DNA of 64,000 nucleotides from Tupaia tana (Eukaryota > Chordata > Mammalia > Scandentia > Tupaiidae), in contig JAKSZU010000003.1 in NCBI GenBank assembly GCA_026018925.1, forward strand, positions 185,287,505 to 185,351,504. The letters are read 5' to 3'. This document shows positions 48,845 through 59,950 of this stretch, piece by piece; within the stretch, counting starts at the first letter, position 1, and each line of letters opens with the position of its first letter. A program made the translations under genes and the position numbers. The notes beneath the pieces were generated by a model. The model searched no databases. It had not been told where the DNA came from and saw nothing but the letters and a program-made list of their open reading frames with translations.

Positions 48845-49105
48845 TTATTTGTAGTTCATGATAGAGCAAATGCATGGATGCGTTTGAGAGAGAGAGAGAG
48901 AGAGAGAGACCTTCCACAGAGCTTGGGCACGTCATGGGCCCCTTTCTCCAGTCCTTCAGCCTGCCAGGATCTTGGGCATGCATGCACAGACTCGGTCTAC
49001 TTTCACATCAAGTGGGCCTTGGACTCAAACTGCACCTGGTTCATGACTTCCAGCTCTGTAGTCCAGTACACAATGGCTTGTGCCACAGAGGCCGAGTTCA
49101 TTCAT
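48845..49105 (-). mobile_element. Divergent tRNA-SINE
   Basis: 'gcgtttgagagagagagaga', 'gccaggatcttgggcatgca', 'cacaatggcttgtgccacag' reversed. Flanks atttctactct at about 48821 and 49106 suggest a duplication. Confidence 0.6.
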
Positions 49106-49109
49106 TTCT

Positions 49110-49845
49110 ACTCTGTCTTTATTATCTCTCTCTCTACTCTCTCGAGGTTTCTTCTCTCAAGGTAAACTTAAATTTTGCAGTGTATTTTACAGTTAGTATG
49201 TTAGACTCTCATTTACTGTATTTATAAAATGACAATTCAGCAGGAATAACACTTTTACTTGTGCTCCTGATTTAAAGGAAATCTTTATACAACTGTTTGA
49301 ATTCATTAATTAGAACTAGATCAGCAAGGTTCTACTGAATTATCAGACGGTTGCAGATTAAAAAAGTTTCCATGACAAATAAGGTTTACAACTTTAAGTA
49401 GAAAAAATAGTTTTCTTCAATAAACATTCAGATAAGTGTAGTTTTCTGTAACAATTATTATTAGTGTTAAAGTTATAAGTCAAGAGCCCTTAGAACTATT
49501 ATAATAAATCCTTCTATGTCGCAGGAAAACTCCTGGCCAATCTTAGCAATCAACTTATGCAGAAACTTAACCTTATACTTATGAAATCACATTAGTATAA
49601 ATTAAACTTAAACTTTATTTATATATCAAATTGCAATGTCTCCCTGAGTTTTTATCTCCTCAAAACACCTTTCATATCAACAGTCTCTCATTTACATTTA
49701 CCAATATTTCTTGTTAAACTGCTTTTGAGTTTCACTTTAAATTCAGCCAGAAATGAAATAAAGAAATAGTGGTTTTATCATTTTCTGTTTCCACAATGCC
49801 ATTGTTCTTTGAATAGTTTCTTGTGTTGGAAACTTTGTTCACCAA
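49110..49845. other. Unassigned DNA between L1 relics
   Basis: AT-rich, no exon or repeat family recognised. Confidence 0.4.
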
Positions 49846-49849
49846 TTTC

Positions 49850-51370
49850 TATTTTTTCTGTTTCCTTCCCTGGTATAATAATTTAAAGCTTCAAATTTCT
49901 CTATAAGTTGCAATTTAGGTACATCCCATAAGTTTGATATACTGTATTTTCATTAGAGTTTAATCCAAATAACTCCTAATTATAATTCCAATTTCTTCTT
50001 TGACTCATATATGATTTAAAAGGGATGCTTTCATTTGTTTCAGTTTGCTTTACTTCAAGTTTTATTTTCCAGATGAGTATACATGTGTTGGGGGAAAGGG
50101 ATTAATTATTTTTATTATTAAAGTTTTATTTTTAATTGCCTTATTGTCAAGGAAAATTATTTGTTTTTATACTAATTTTATTTGTGACCTAATTCTGGGT
50201 TAAATCTTTTTTTTAATCATTCCTTACTGACTTGATGGGTTTTGCAGCCATTATGAATGCTTACCTATTCAATAAGGAACACTAGTTTTTTGTGTGCTTC
50301 TACTAAATTAAATTTTTTGTAAGTTTTTTTTTTTTTTTTTTTTGCTATAGGATGTGTGCACTTGATGGACAGACAGAGAGAGAGGGAAAGTGAGAAATCA
50401 CCCCTCAGAGGGGATACTGCAATCTCTTCTCTTTCATTTTCCCCTCAGGATTTTGGACACGCAAGTATGCCCTGCGAATGTTCCAAGCTGCCAGGTCCAG
50501 GATTCAACCATGTGGGATCTGGCCACTTTAACCACCACACCATCTAACTGGCACTGTTAGTTTTTTGTTGTCGTTATTGGTTAACAAGCTTCTTACTTGT
50601 GACTGAGCCATGCCTGGCTCCCCTTCCTAGCAACTTCTCAAAACCTTTACTACTTTTCTAAGGCTAAGAAGAAAATGAAACATCATTCTGCCAAGAAGCC
50701 ACATTGTTAGCTTAGAACCAACTAGCAATAGTGTATCTGTGTCTTCCCAAACTGGGCTTTCTTTAGCCTGGGCCCAGTGGGCCAGCAACTCTTACTATAC
50801 ACAGGACTGAGGTGAGGCCAGACAGAGCTCAGCAGGAAAGACGGGTCTCAATCTCTGTATCTTCATCTTCTTCCCCTTCCCTCCAAATTCTTAGGTTTCC
50901 CAGCTGCCTGTGCATGGATTCTGGACATATCACAGCCCAGTCTAGTGCAGGCCAGCTCTGGGGCTAGTTTCTGTTTACCTGGGGTCATTAAGTGAAATCT
51001 TTGTTAAAAATTATTAGTGGTTAATTAATTTTGTCCAGATATACCTCCGACTTATTCTAATATTTAAATTATCATGCTCTAGGCGTGGAATTCTAGACAG
51101 GCATTTCTTTAATAAATTTTGAAGATAGTTTTACAAATTTTTTCTAATTATTTTTTCTTTTAAGATAATCTCTTTTTCTCTCTAATTGCATATAAAATAT
51201 TTTCTATAGCTGTACATTATCTGGTAGTGGATTTATTTTTGTTCCCTTCTCTGGGACTCATTGAGATATCTAAATCTGTATCTTTCATAAGTTGTAAAAG
51301 AAATTCTAAATGCTGTCTTATTTAAAATTACCTGTCCTCCATTTTCTGTACCTTTCTTTCTAGAATGCAT
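49850..51370 (-). mobile_element. Old L1 relic
   Basis: 'ggtacatcccataagtttga', 'ttctttgactcatatatgat' and 'tcattgagatatctaaatc' are like reversed L1 ORF2/ORF1-side phrases. The part at 50580-51000 is not clearly L1. Confidence 0.5.
50325..50556 (-). mobile_element. tRNA-SINE, subfamily B
   Basis: Poly-T then 'tttgctataggatgtgtgca' to 'accaccacaccatctaactg', reversed. Confidence 0.8.
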
Positions 51371-51400
51371 ATAAGATGATTTATACACAAATGAAAAAAA

Positions 51401-51436
51401 GGGGGAAGGGAGGGAGGGAGGGAGGGAGGGAGGGAA
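51401..51436 (+). repeat. (GGGA)n tract with quadruplex potential
   Basis: About eight consecutive G3 runs separated by single A residues on the + strand. Confidence 0.95.
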
Positions 51437-51669
51437 GAAGAGAGGGATTTTTGCATTCCATCCTCATATACTAGTTTGGCATCAAAACAGAAGTCTCTCA
51501 GCTACCAAGTCCAGAGACTACCACCAATATACCTTGGCTTCAGTTCATTCTTTTAGAACTCCAGTTTGCATTCATCACTGCTAAGGGTTCCATCTGGTGT
51601 CCAGCTGCTCCACTTTAGGACCCTGGGGGTTGCTCATATTTGTATAAACTCAGCTATGCATTTAAAATA

Positions 51670-51748
51670 TTGGGTCATCAGAAAAGCCATGATGCATTTT
51701 TGCACCGAAAAACATAGAAACTACATCATGAATTTTCTGACAACCCAG
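51670..51748 (+). mobile_element. 79-bp mariner-type MITE, family 1, copy 1
   Basis: Left end ttgggtcatcagaaaagc and right end gaattttctgacaacccag are inverted repeats; TA dinucleotides flank at 51668-51669 and 51749-51750. About 80 bp long with no coding capacity. The TTGGGTTGTC-type end resembles mammalian mariner ends such as those of the ruminant elements. Confidence 0.82.
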
Positions 51749-51754
51749 TAATAT

Positions 51755-52620
51755 TTGGTATGTTTTACAGACCTGTGGCTGATTTTCAGTGGAAATATCT
51801 TCAGATTATCTAGTTTATAATATTTCAGAAACTGGGAGTCAAGGCTTTCAATTCTCAAAAAAAAATGTATTAGTAATTTTGAACCATTTAATACAGGCAC
51901 AATACAGACACAGCCCCTGAAAATTTTAGAAAATGTGCATGCTTCTAGAGTGGACTAAGAGTTCTATCTAGCTGTCTGGTTATTAAGCAGAAAAGTCAAT
52001 TATTCAAGAATCTACTCTCTGTGCATATCATTAATTAACATTTTACTTTAATAGCTCAACTCTCTACAACTTTAGATAGAGTAGTTTAAACCAATTCTAC
52101 TTGGTTTTAATGGTTTGTTTTTATCATTTTTCCATCTTTTGATAAATAGAAACAAAAGGAACTTGGATACGTTAATTAAGATTAAGTGAACACAGTTAAG
52201 GTAGTGTGAACTAATCTTGTCTTTTTAGATGGTCATTCTAAAAGTAGATACTCTTCCAGGACCATTATACCTAACCCTATATTAGATTACCTTTTATTTA
52301 TATGGGTTTCACAGAGACTATGATTTTAGTATGACCTGACAATTTTGAGGCCCAGGCCCAAAATCACCCTCTCCCCTCAACCATTCATTTATATAATTTT
52401 GTACTTTGAGACCTTTCTCATTTTAATCCTAGTACAACCTGTATAGTCATTACATCAGCTGTAACCTATCTATAGCTGTTTTCTGACCATCCTGAGGTTC
52501 CTGGATTTGCCTTCCCAACAGGTATACGAACTTCCCCGGAGCAAAACAGCACACATGATTTTTCTATGATTCCTCATTATAGAGCTGGTACATAGGGCAG
52601 CCAACTGCAAATGAAGTAAA
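51755..52620. other. Unassigned intronic DNA
   Basis: AT-rich; no exon or repeat family recognised. Confidence 0.4.
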
Positions 52621-52912
52621 AGAGAAGCCCTGAGGGTCCAGCAGTTAGCGTAATGGCTATGTCACTGGACTCCCAGGTAGTCGACAGCGGTTTGAGTCCC
52701 AGACCCGTGGCTTAAACTCACGCCGGGCTTGTGTGCGTGCATGCCCAAAATCCTGAGAGGAGAGTGGAGGAGAAGGGATTGTGGTGTGGCCATCCCCCCT
52801 GGGGGGTGATTTCTCGCTTTCTGTCTCTCTGTCACTCTCTGTCTTTCTGGCGAGCACACGTGCCCTATAGCACAAACCTCTCCAAAAAAAAAAAAGAAAG
52901 AGAGAAGCCCTG
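52621..52912 (+). mobile_element. tRNA-derived SINE, subfamily A
   Basis: Perfect 12-bp duplication agagaagccctg at 52621-52632 and 52901-52912. A box TAGCGTAATGG; B region GGTTTGAGTCC with one change. Four bases are missing after the tRNA part. Confidence 0.94.
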
Positions 52913-53254
52913 TTTGCCTGAGTAATGGCTCTATCTGAAACAGGAATTTCACTAACATCAGTAAATGATGGAGCTAAAGCAATGAGATGGTTATGAAGCT
53001 ATCCAAGTATATGTGTTTAATTACAATTCCTGCTTACAGACTGCCAGGTGGAGGGAATGGTTAAAGTTGAAAGAAAACCAAATCCCTATTAGTCAGTTAC
53101 AAAGCACAAAAAGGCCAGAGGGAGGAAGGCCAGGCAAGAGGACAGTATTCCTATTGTAGAGATTTCTTTTTTTTTTCTATTGTAGAGATTTCTAAAGGGT
53201 TGTTTGTAATTTTATCCTCAAGCCTAAAATTTTCAGACCATTCAACAGTTACTC

Positions 53255-53925
53255 ATTCAGTTATTCAATAAACGTTTACTGAAATCTATCATGTGCTATG
53301 CATTGTTCCAGCTATTTGGTATAAGCAGTAACAAATCAGACGAAAATTCCTGCCCTCATGGATCTTGCATTGCAGTTATGAGAAAAAGATAAATAAATAT
53401 ATGAAAGCAAAAATAGATAAATAAAATTTATAATATGTCAGAAGTGCTATAAAGAAAAATATAAGCAGTAAAGAAGGGAAGCAGAAGCCAAATTAGGGAG
53501 ACTGTCATTTTGAACCAGGTGCTTAAGAAAAGCTTCACTGAGAAAGTGACATTTGAACAAAGTATCCAGGAGGTAAGGGTGTAGACCATGAATATAGGTG
53601 AAGAGGGGTATACCAGACAAAACGACAAATGAAAAAATATTAGGCAAGAAGAAACCTAATGTCCAAGAATAGCAAGACGATACTGTGAAAAGAGCTTGGC
53701 TGAGCAAAGGTGGGGGGGTCAAACCTGAGGTTGGAAGGTCGATGAGTATAGAGAGAAGGAAACTCTATAGGATTCTCTGAAGGCCATTGTAAAATAATTT
53801 GGATTTTTCCCTGAGCATAATGAAGGAGCCACTGGTAAAAATTTTGAGGCATATGTGAGACAAATATTTCAAGCAGAAGAAAATGGCAAAAACTGAAGGT
53901 AGCTGAGGTTAAAAGATTTTTTTAA
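53255..53925 (-). mobile_element. L2 LINE 3' relic
   Basis: 'attcaataaacgtttactga', 'cctgccctcatggatcttgc', 'cactgagaaagtgacatttg', 'gaaggccattgtaaaataat' follow reversed L2 order closely. The GC-rich stretch at 54300-54600 may be its continuation past a SINE. Confidence 0.82.
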
Positions 53926-54021
53926 GGTAAGAGAAATCATGGCATGTTTTATATTGATGGGCAGAATCCAATAGAGAAGGTAAAGAAGATGAATAAAATG
54001 TTTGAAGAAAAGGGAGTAAAT

Positions 54022-54275
54022 GAGGGTCAGCAGGTGGCATGATGGTTAAGGTGCTGGATTCCCACATGATTGACTGTGGTTGGATTCCCAGAGGCAGAAG
54101 CTTTAAAATCATGCTGAGCCTGTGTGTGTACACCCTAAATCCTGAGAAGACAATGGAGGAGAAGGGATTGTGGCGTGGCCATCTTCTCCGGGGGGTGGGG
54201 AGTGATTTCTCACTTTCCTCCTCTCTGTCTCTCTCGAATGCATGCACTCTAAGGCAAAACAATCAAACAAAACCC
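54022..54275 (+). mobile_element. tRNA-SINE, subfamily B
   Basis: 'agggtcagcaggtggcatga' head, 'caccctaaatcctgagaaga' middle, 'ctaaggcaaaac' end. It lies 0.6 kb upstream of FSHR exon 2. Confidence 0.82.
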
Positions 54276-54851
54276 GGAAAATGCTGTAGTAGTTACCAGG
54301 ACTAGAAAAGAAAGGAAGAGATTTGGTGTGGCTTCCAGGGGTTGTTCTGAGGCAGAACCATGGACAGTTCCCCAGGGCCCCAGGTGGGAAGGCAGTGGCA
54401 GCAGCTCAGGGGCAGGGTAGTTGAAGGCAGTGAGCAGGTGAAGGAGCCTGAAGTTTTCTACTGGTTCTCTGGTTTCCCTTGGAATAGGAAGTGAGGTCCA
54501 GTGAGCATGGTCATAAAGGAGATATTGGAGATTGGTATAAAGGAAGAGAAAGGGTCTCACATGGGACTACAGGAGGCAAAAAGAGTATGATGACAAACAA
54601 GGCTAACATCCCAGCTGGGCATGGTGCCAGCTATTCGATCCTGGGTCTATTTTTTATCCTTTCAAATTTTCAATTTCCTCATTCGCATCAAGGTGAATGT
54701 TCCAATGTCACTGTTCTGCAGTGAGGATGAAGAGAGGGATTGTAAAAGCAATTTCAGCCATTAATATTATGACAAGCACTTAGCATATGTTAGCTGTTAG
54801 GCACTTAATTACTTATTACTTATTAATGGATAGTAATATTGTGATATTTTA

Positions 54852-54869
54852 TGTCTACTCTCTTTTCAG
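54852..54869 (+). other. FSHR: FSHR intron 1 splice acceptor
   Basis: A pyrimidine-rich stretch (tctactctcttttcag) ends in AG immediately before the exon and fixes its left edge. The frame to the left of it is unrelated to FSHR. Confidence 0.88.
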
Positions 54870-54941
54870 GAGGTTTGTCCTCACCAAACTTCGCGTCATC
54901 CCAAAAGGAGCATTTTCAGGATTTGGGGACCTGGAGAAAAT
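54870..54941 (+). CDS. FSHR: FSHR exon 2 (follicle-stimulating hormone receptor, one leucine-rich repeat)
   Basis: FSHR is the Gs-coupled receptor of granulosa and Sertoli cells; its leucine-rich-repeat ectodomain binds FSH. The exon is 72 bp, the known size of FSHR exon 2. It opens with the third base of a split Leu codon and reads RFVLTKLRVIPKGAFSGFG followed by DLEK, then ends on AT, the first two bases of the next Ile codon. This corresponds to about residues 51-75 of the precursor, one early leucine-rich repeat. It is preceded by a pyrimidine tract and AG and followed by GTATGT, and contains no stop or frameshift. The VIPKG proline is, as I recall, common in mammals where human has Gln. 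The paralogues LHCGR and TSHR differ clearly at this repeat. Exons 1 and 3 were not found in the window. A retrocopy is excluded because intronic splice signals flank the block directly. Confidence 0.93.
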
Positions 54942-54947
54942 GTATGT
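54942..54947 (+). other. FSHR: FSHR intron 2 splice donor
   Basis: GTATGT directly follows the AT that ends the exon. It is a good mammalian 5' splice site and leaves the phase expected for FSHR exon 2. Confidence 0.85.
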
Positions 54948-55168
54948 ACTCTTGATGCTGCTGTCTGTGAATGCCTCGGTCGGTGGGCTGCAGGCAGCAA
55001 CCTCGGATCACATCCAATCTGCTGCTCTGCATGTGCTTAGAAGCCAGAATGGCTTTCCAAGCAAACTTCTTGCATCTCCTCCCATTTTATTCTCTTACCA
55101 TGGTTTCTAAATGATAGAGTGGAACATTTCAGAGTGCTGAAATGAGCAAGGTCAATCTAAGCAATATA

Positions 55169-55246
55169 TTGGATCATCAGAAAAGTCATGATGCATTTTT
55201 GCATAGAAAACCAGAAAAATACATCATGACTTTTCAGACAACCCAA
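55169..55246 (+). mobile_element. 78-bp mariner-type MITE, family 1, copy 2
   Basis: Left end ttggatcatcagaaaagtc, right end gacttttcagacaacccaa, flanked by TATA on both sides. Closely similar to copy 1 and only 228 bp downstream of FSHR exon 2. Confidence 0.85.
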
Positions 55247-55249
55247 TAT

Positions 55250-56920
55250 ATACTTTTTTAAGGGGTTACTTCCAAACTACAGTTTATTTGTTCTACTGTC
55301 ACCCATTGTCTTTCAGAGATACTTCCTACTGTTTCTGATTAATTTTCGAGAGAAGGGACTAAATTTGTGCTTTAGAGAGCCTCTAAACATCTTCTTTCCA
55401 AGTCATGCATGCAGGCAAGTGGAAATTGATATATAAACATTTTAAGATATTAGGAAATTTTACAACACCAATGGAGATTTCATTTGAAAAGAGAAGACTC
55501 CTTTGTTGCTGAAAACATTCACTTCTTATTGTATCTTCTTATTGTACTGGCTTCATTTAGTTTAAGGTTTTTCCAAAATAGGGTGTTCTCAAAAAAGGAT
55601 GCAGCAGTTAAAAACAGGGTAAATCCTTCAACACTTAAAATAACTTGCCCTCTTTTTGAAGGCTTCTTGTCCCACCTCCTGGGCCACAGGAGCCAGGAAG
55701 TATGTTCACTACAGTGGCACAGTCAAGATTTGGGACTCAAATGCCAGAAAGTACAGCCACAGATACGTGGAGTGAACAAAGGGTATGATTTTCTCATTAT
55801 AAAATGAAAGCAATCCCCCAGGACATGTTTCTTTTCTTGAAGCCATTCAAATCTTCCTCTTGTTTCTTTTACACTCCTTTAAAAAGAATACTTTCTGAGA
55901 TCTGAGAAAGAGGGAAAGGAATCAAAGAACACAAACAATGTAAATAAGGTAGAAATGGGTATCAACAATTGAGTTACTTGCCTAAAATGGGTGTTAAGAA
56001 TCCTGGGGTTAAGTGCTCATTTTAATGTAAACACACTATGTAACCTTTATTAAATCACCTGAGCTTTTGGGATCTTGGTGTCTTTATCTGTGTGCTAAGA
56101 GGAGTTTTAAAGTGGAGTTACATCATTTTTAAATTTCCATTCCCAAGTTGGAGGAGAGCTCAGTATAAGACCTGTCATTTCTAGGGTTTACTTTGTTGAG
56201 GCCACACAACACTCAGAGGGATTAAAGAAGATGAGTACCTCTCACCTAAACAGAATGCCCAGAGAAACCAGGAAATTAACAGAGTTGGAAAGCTTTGAGC
56301 ACAAGGTGCATGCCAAGATAGATTAGCCACTGCGCTGCCTGAAACTAACATCAGCTAGAAGACAACTGAATTCTCCTATACCCTCAAATATCTCTATAAC
56401 TAAATAAAATTATGCTGACAGACTTTTCTCACTGTACATTGATTTTTCTGTAAGTATTATCATAAACACTCCTATGTAAGTATTGAAAACAATTTAAATA
56501 TAAAACATTTGAATCTTGGAAGAAAAAAAAGAAATATCAGATATCACAAATAACTTACTTTGATAAAATTTAATCCAGAAAGTGAGATGAGTCCTGCCTT
56601 AGGTGCCTGGCATCAGATGAAACCTTCCTGTGGGGAAGTGATGGTTAAGCCAAGGTAACATCATCATAATCCAAGAGGCAGAGCAGATGGCTCAGGAGCT
56701 CAGCTTCCCCAGACTCAGCTTGTCCATTTCTACCTCATGTCTTTATTCATCAGACACAGTGAAGTGCCAAAAATGAAAATTAATCTTACTTTTAAATACA
56801 CTAGAACGGGCCATGGTTCAAGTCCTGGACCTAAAAGAACCTTTTTATGTCTAAACCTTCAAAAGCTTTCAGCAAAGGGCCTAGCACCAAACTGAACCCT
56901 GAGTAGACTTGTTTCATCTT
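55250..56920. other. Mostly unassigned intronic DNA
   Basis: A weak forward MIR-like stretch at 55975-56110. A short WD-like reading frame at 55698-55775 is treated as a finding, not a gene. No FSHR exon recognised. Confidence 0.4.
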
Positions 56921-57487
56921 CTACTCTTGGTCACCAATGAGTTCTTCCGTCCTTTCCAGATGCATCTCCCTCACTTTCCATTTCCTAAACTTAATAAATA
57001 TCAGTTTCCTCTTCAATATCTTCCTCTTCACAAATCACAAAGTCCCTGTCATTCATTCTGTATGTGTCCAAGTTTCACCTAACCTTACAAAAAGAAAAAA
57101 AACTTTTCTGTATAAATTCTGCCTTACTTCCATGCTAACTTTTTCTCTTTCTCATTACAACCATTCTTTTGAACTAGCAGCCCACATTCACTGCCTCACT
57201 ACCCTTTTGTTTCAATCATTCCTCACCCTGCCCAATTTCTATTTAGCCACAAGTTCTTCCACACCATTTCATTATCCTATCAGAGATCTCAATGATATCA
57301 TAACTGCCAGACTTCTACTTTGTGCTCATAGTATTTAGCTTATTTGTTGCTTTTAAATTTTTATTATTAGTGTCATTCTTTCCCTCATTTTTCTTCTGGG
57401 ATACCACACAATCCTGCCTCCCCATTAACCTCCCAGATTGATGCATATTCAGTTCACTCCATATTTTTTATTATTTAACTGCTCCTC

Positions 57488-57776
57488 AAAAGTTTATATA
57501 TTCCTGGGACCAGCAGTTAGCGTAATGGCTATGTCGCTGGACTCCCACGTAGTCGAATGCGGTTCGAGTCCCGAACCTGGTGGCTTAAACTCACGCCAGG
57601 CGCGTGTGCACGGGTGCCCAAGATCCCAAGAGGAGAATGGAGGAGAAGGGATTGCAGCATGGCCATCCCCCTTGGGGGGTGATTTCTCGCTTTCTGTCTC
57701 TCTGTCTGTCTGGTGAGCGCATGTGCCCTAAAGCAAAAACCTCCCCCCCCCAAAAAAAAAAAAGTTTATATATTCC
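57488..57776 (+). mobile_element. tRNA-derived SINE, subfamily A, near consensus
   Basis: Perfect 17-bp duplication aaaagtttatatattcc at 57488-57504 and 57760-57776. A box TAGCGTAATGG and B box GGTTCGAGTCC both match the Pol III consensus. Confidence 0.97.
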
Positions 57777-57827
57777 AGGACTCTAATTTTGATCATTTTC
57801 TTTTTTAAATAGACCTACCCATTAACT

Positions 57828-58110
57828 ATTATTATTATTATTTTTGGAGAGGTTTTTGCTATAGGGTGTGTGCGCTCGCCAGAAAGAGAGAGACAGAGAG
57901 ATAGAAAGCAAGAAATCACCCCCCAGGGAGGATGGTCACACCGCAATCCCTTCTCCTCCATTCTCCTCTCAGGATCTTGGGCATGCACGCACACGTGCCC
58001 AGCGTGAGTTTAAGCCACCAGGTCTGGGACTCAAACCATGGTCGGCTACATGGGAGTTCAGTGACAGAGCCATTACGCTAATTGCTGGTCCCCCATAAAC
58101 TATTATTAAT
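57828..58110 (-). mobile_element. tRNA-derived SINE, subfamily A
   Basis: Reversed body 'ggagaggtttttgctatagg' to 'ttacgctaattgctggtccc'. Flanks aactattattatta / aactattattaat are a duplication in a (TTA)n context. Confidence 0.92.
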
Positions 58111-59184
58111 CTGATAATATCTTACTAACAGAGATCTTAACCTTTCAGTTGCATCCTCCACCTCTCTTCTGAGGTCACAATTATTATTTTGAAATGGAGA
58201 GACATCTAAACATTTACACCTGAATGAAGTGCAAGTACCTGAAATTCAACATATCCAGAACTGGTTCATTATCTTTATCCTTAAATTTCTCATTTTACCA
58301 TCTTGCCCAGTGAATAACACCATCATCTGCCCAGATTCCCAACCAAGATGATCCAAAGCTCCCTTGACTCACATCCCTTCTCTATCCATTATACACAGGT
58401 GCTCTTCCAGCCCTATTGACCATCTACCCCTCAGAATACTGTAGAATCCTGCCCTCCTCATCCTTTTTACTACTAGGTCAGAAACTTCACCAGTGCTGTA
58501 GCCTGCAGCATGAAGCTGCCAGGCCTGTCTAAACTCCAATATTCCTAACACTTTGCTGCCAGACTTGTACTGTTCAAATTCCCTTGCAGAAGAACCTCTA
58601 GGGGGATCCTCATTGCTATAGATGTAAGTTTTAAATGTCTGACACAGAAATCAAAGCCCTCGATCTCTCACCATATGCACTATGTACCCCACACTTTCAG
58701 AAGGTGGGACAATTTTTTATTCTTTAAGTGCTGTCATTACCAGAAACTATAATGCCTATGAGAATGTGATGGCTGATTCTTCAGAGAATATCTACATAGC
58801 ATATAGAGAGATAAAAATTGTTTCAGGTGAACAAATAGATGAACGAACAAGTGAACAAAACAGACTTCCACACTGTTCTTATGTAGATGCCTAAAATTCT
58901 ACTACATAGAATCCTGCTTGTTCCTCAGGGGCAAAATGATATATGTACTCTTCTATAGTCTTTCCATAATTGCTTCTAAACCATAATCCTTTGTTCCTAG
59001 TATTAACAGCACATTTTTCAGATTGTATTTGGAATTTGTATGTTTTCTCAGATTGTTTTTTAGGGGCAAGGTCAGAATGTCACTTAATGTTAGACAAAGT
59101 ACACCACCAAGTCCTTGTTTTTATCTCCTTGTTATACCTCTATGCTGTCCACTTGTCTCCTTCTTCAGCTACCACTGTCTTTCC

Positions 59185-59815
59185 TTGGTGTCTTTGTCTG
59201 CTTGTGCTACTATAACAAAATGCCACAGGCTAGGTAATTTATTTTCTCACAGTCTGGAGGCTAGAAAAAACAAGAGCTGGTATAAAACTTCTTTCTACTT
59301 CATAACATGGCAAAAAGCAGAAGAGCCAAAGGGAATGATTGCTGTCCTTCCATGACAGAAAAACAGAGAGCAAATTCACTCCTCAAACTCTTTTATTTTT
59401 TTTTTTGGAGAGGTTTTCTTTTTTGCTATAGGGCATGTGTGCTCGCCAGACAGACAGAGAGAGACAGAGAGACAGAAATAGAGAAATCACCCCCCAGGGG
59501 GGATGGCCCCATCACAATCCCTTCTCCTCCATTCTCCTTTTGGGATCTTGGGCACGCACGCACACGCGCCCGGCGTGAGTTTAAGCCACCGGGTCCGGGA
59601 CTCAAACCGCGGTTAACTACGTGGGAGTCCAGCAACATAGCCATTACGCTAACTGCTGGTCCCTCCTCAAACTCTTTATAGCAGCATTAATCCATTCATG
59701 AAAACAGAGCCCTCAGTGACCTAAACACTCCCAGAAGAACCTACCTCTCAAAACCGTTGCATTGAGGATTTAATTTTCATGTGAAATTGGGGACCAACAT
59801 TTAAACCACAGTCTT
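59185..59815 (+). mobile_element. LTR-like mammalian repeat split by a SINE (family uncertain)
   Basis: 'tgcttgtgctactataacaa', 'aatttattttctcacagtct', then after the SINE 'aatccattcatgaaaacaga' and 'gaacctacctctcaaaacc' follow the order of a common ancient mammalian repeat. Confidence 0.65.
59379..59677 (-). mobile_element. tRNA-derived SINE, subfamily A, nested
   Basis: Perfect 15-bp duplication ctcctcaaactcttt at 59379-59393 and 59663-59677, splitting the LTR-like repeat. Near-consensus body. Confidence 0.96.
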
Positions 59816-59905
59816 CTACTCACTCCCCCAACCATTTCAAACTAGCAACCAGAGTGTTATTTCTAAATTCATATCTGATCATGTCACCCTTCACATATGC
59901 CCCAC

Positions 59906-59908
<3 letters not shown>

Positions 59909-59948
<40 letters not shown>
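59909..59948. repeat. (CA)n microsatellite
   Basis: About 20 CA units inside the L2 relic. Confidence 0.96.

Positions 59949-59950
<2 letters not shown>

Larger units (their letters stand above)
43778..48845 (-). mobile_element. L1 relic (3'UTR and ORF2 reverse transcriptase), multiply interrupted
   Basis: 3'UTR phrases at 43800-44350, then ORF2 in reverse. A minus-strand frame at 46569-46775 reads [20 protein letters not shown] and later [13 protein letters not shown], the L1 reverse-transcriptase region. 'cagtagtcattcaggagcat' near 47840 and 'gacagtgggacgttgaaatc' near 48140 continue the L1 order. Many stops and frameshifts; inactive. Confidence 0.92.

Noticed and set aside
54787..55110. 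The whole 107-codon frame around FSHR exon 2 as one coding exon
   Set aside because: FSHR similarity covers only 54870-54941; the flanks read into intron past consensus splice sites.
56937..57338. 133-codon frame as a small protein gene
   Set aside because: Pyrimidine-rich L2-like sequence; low-complexity Ser/Phe/Leu composition and no homology recognised.
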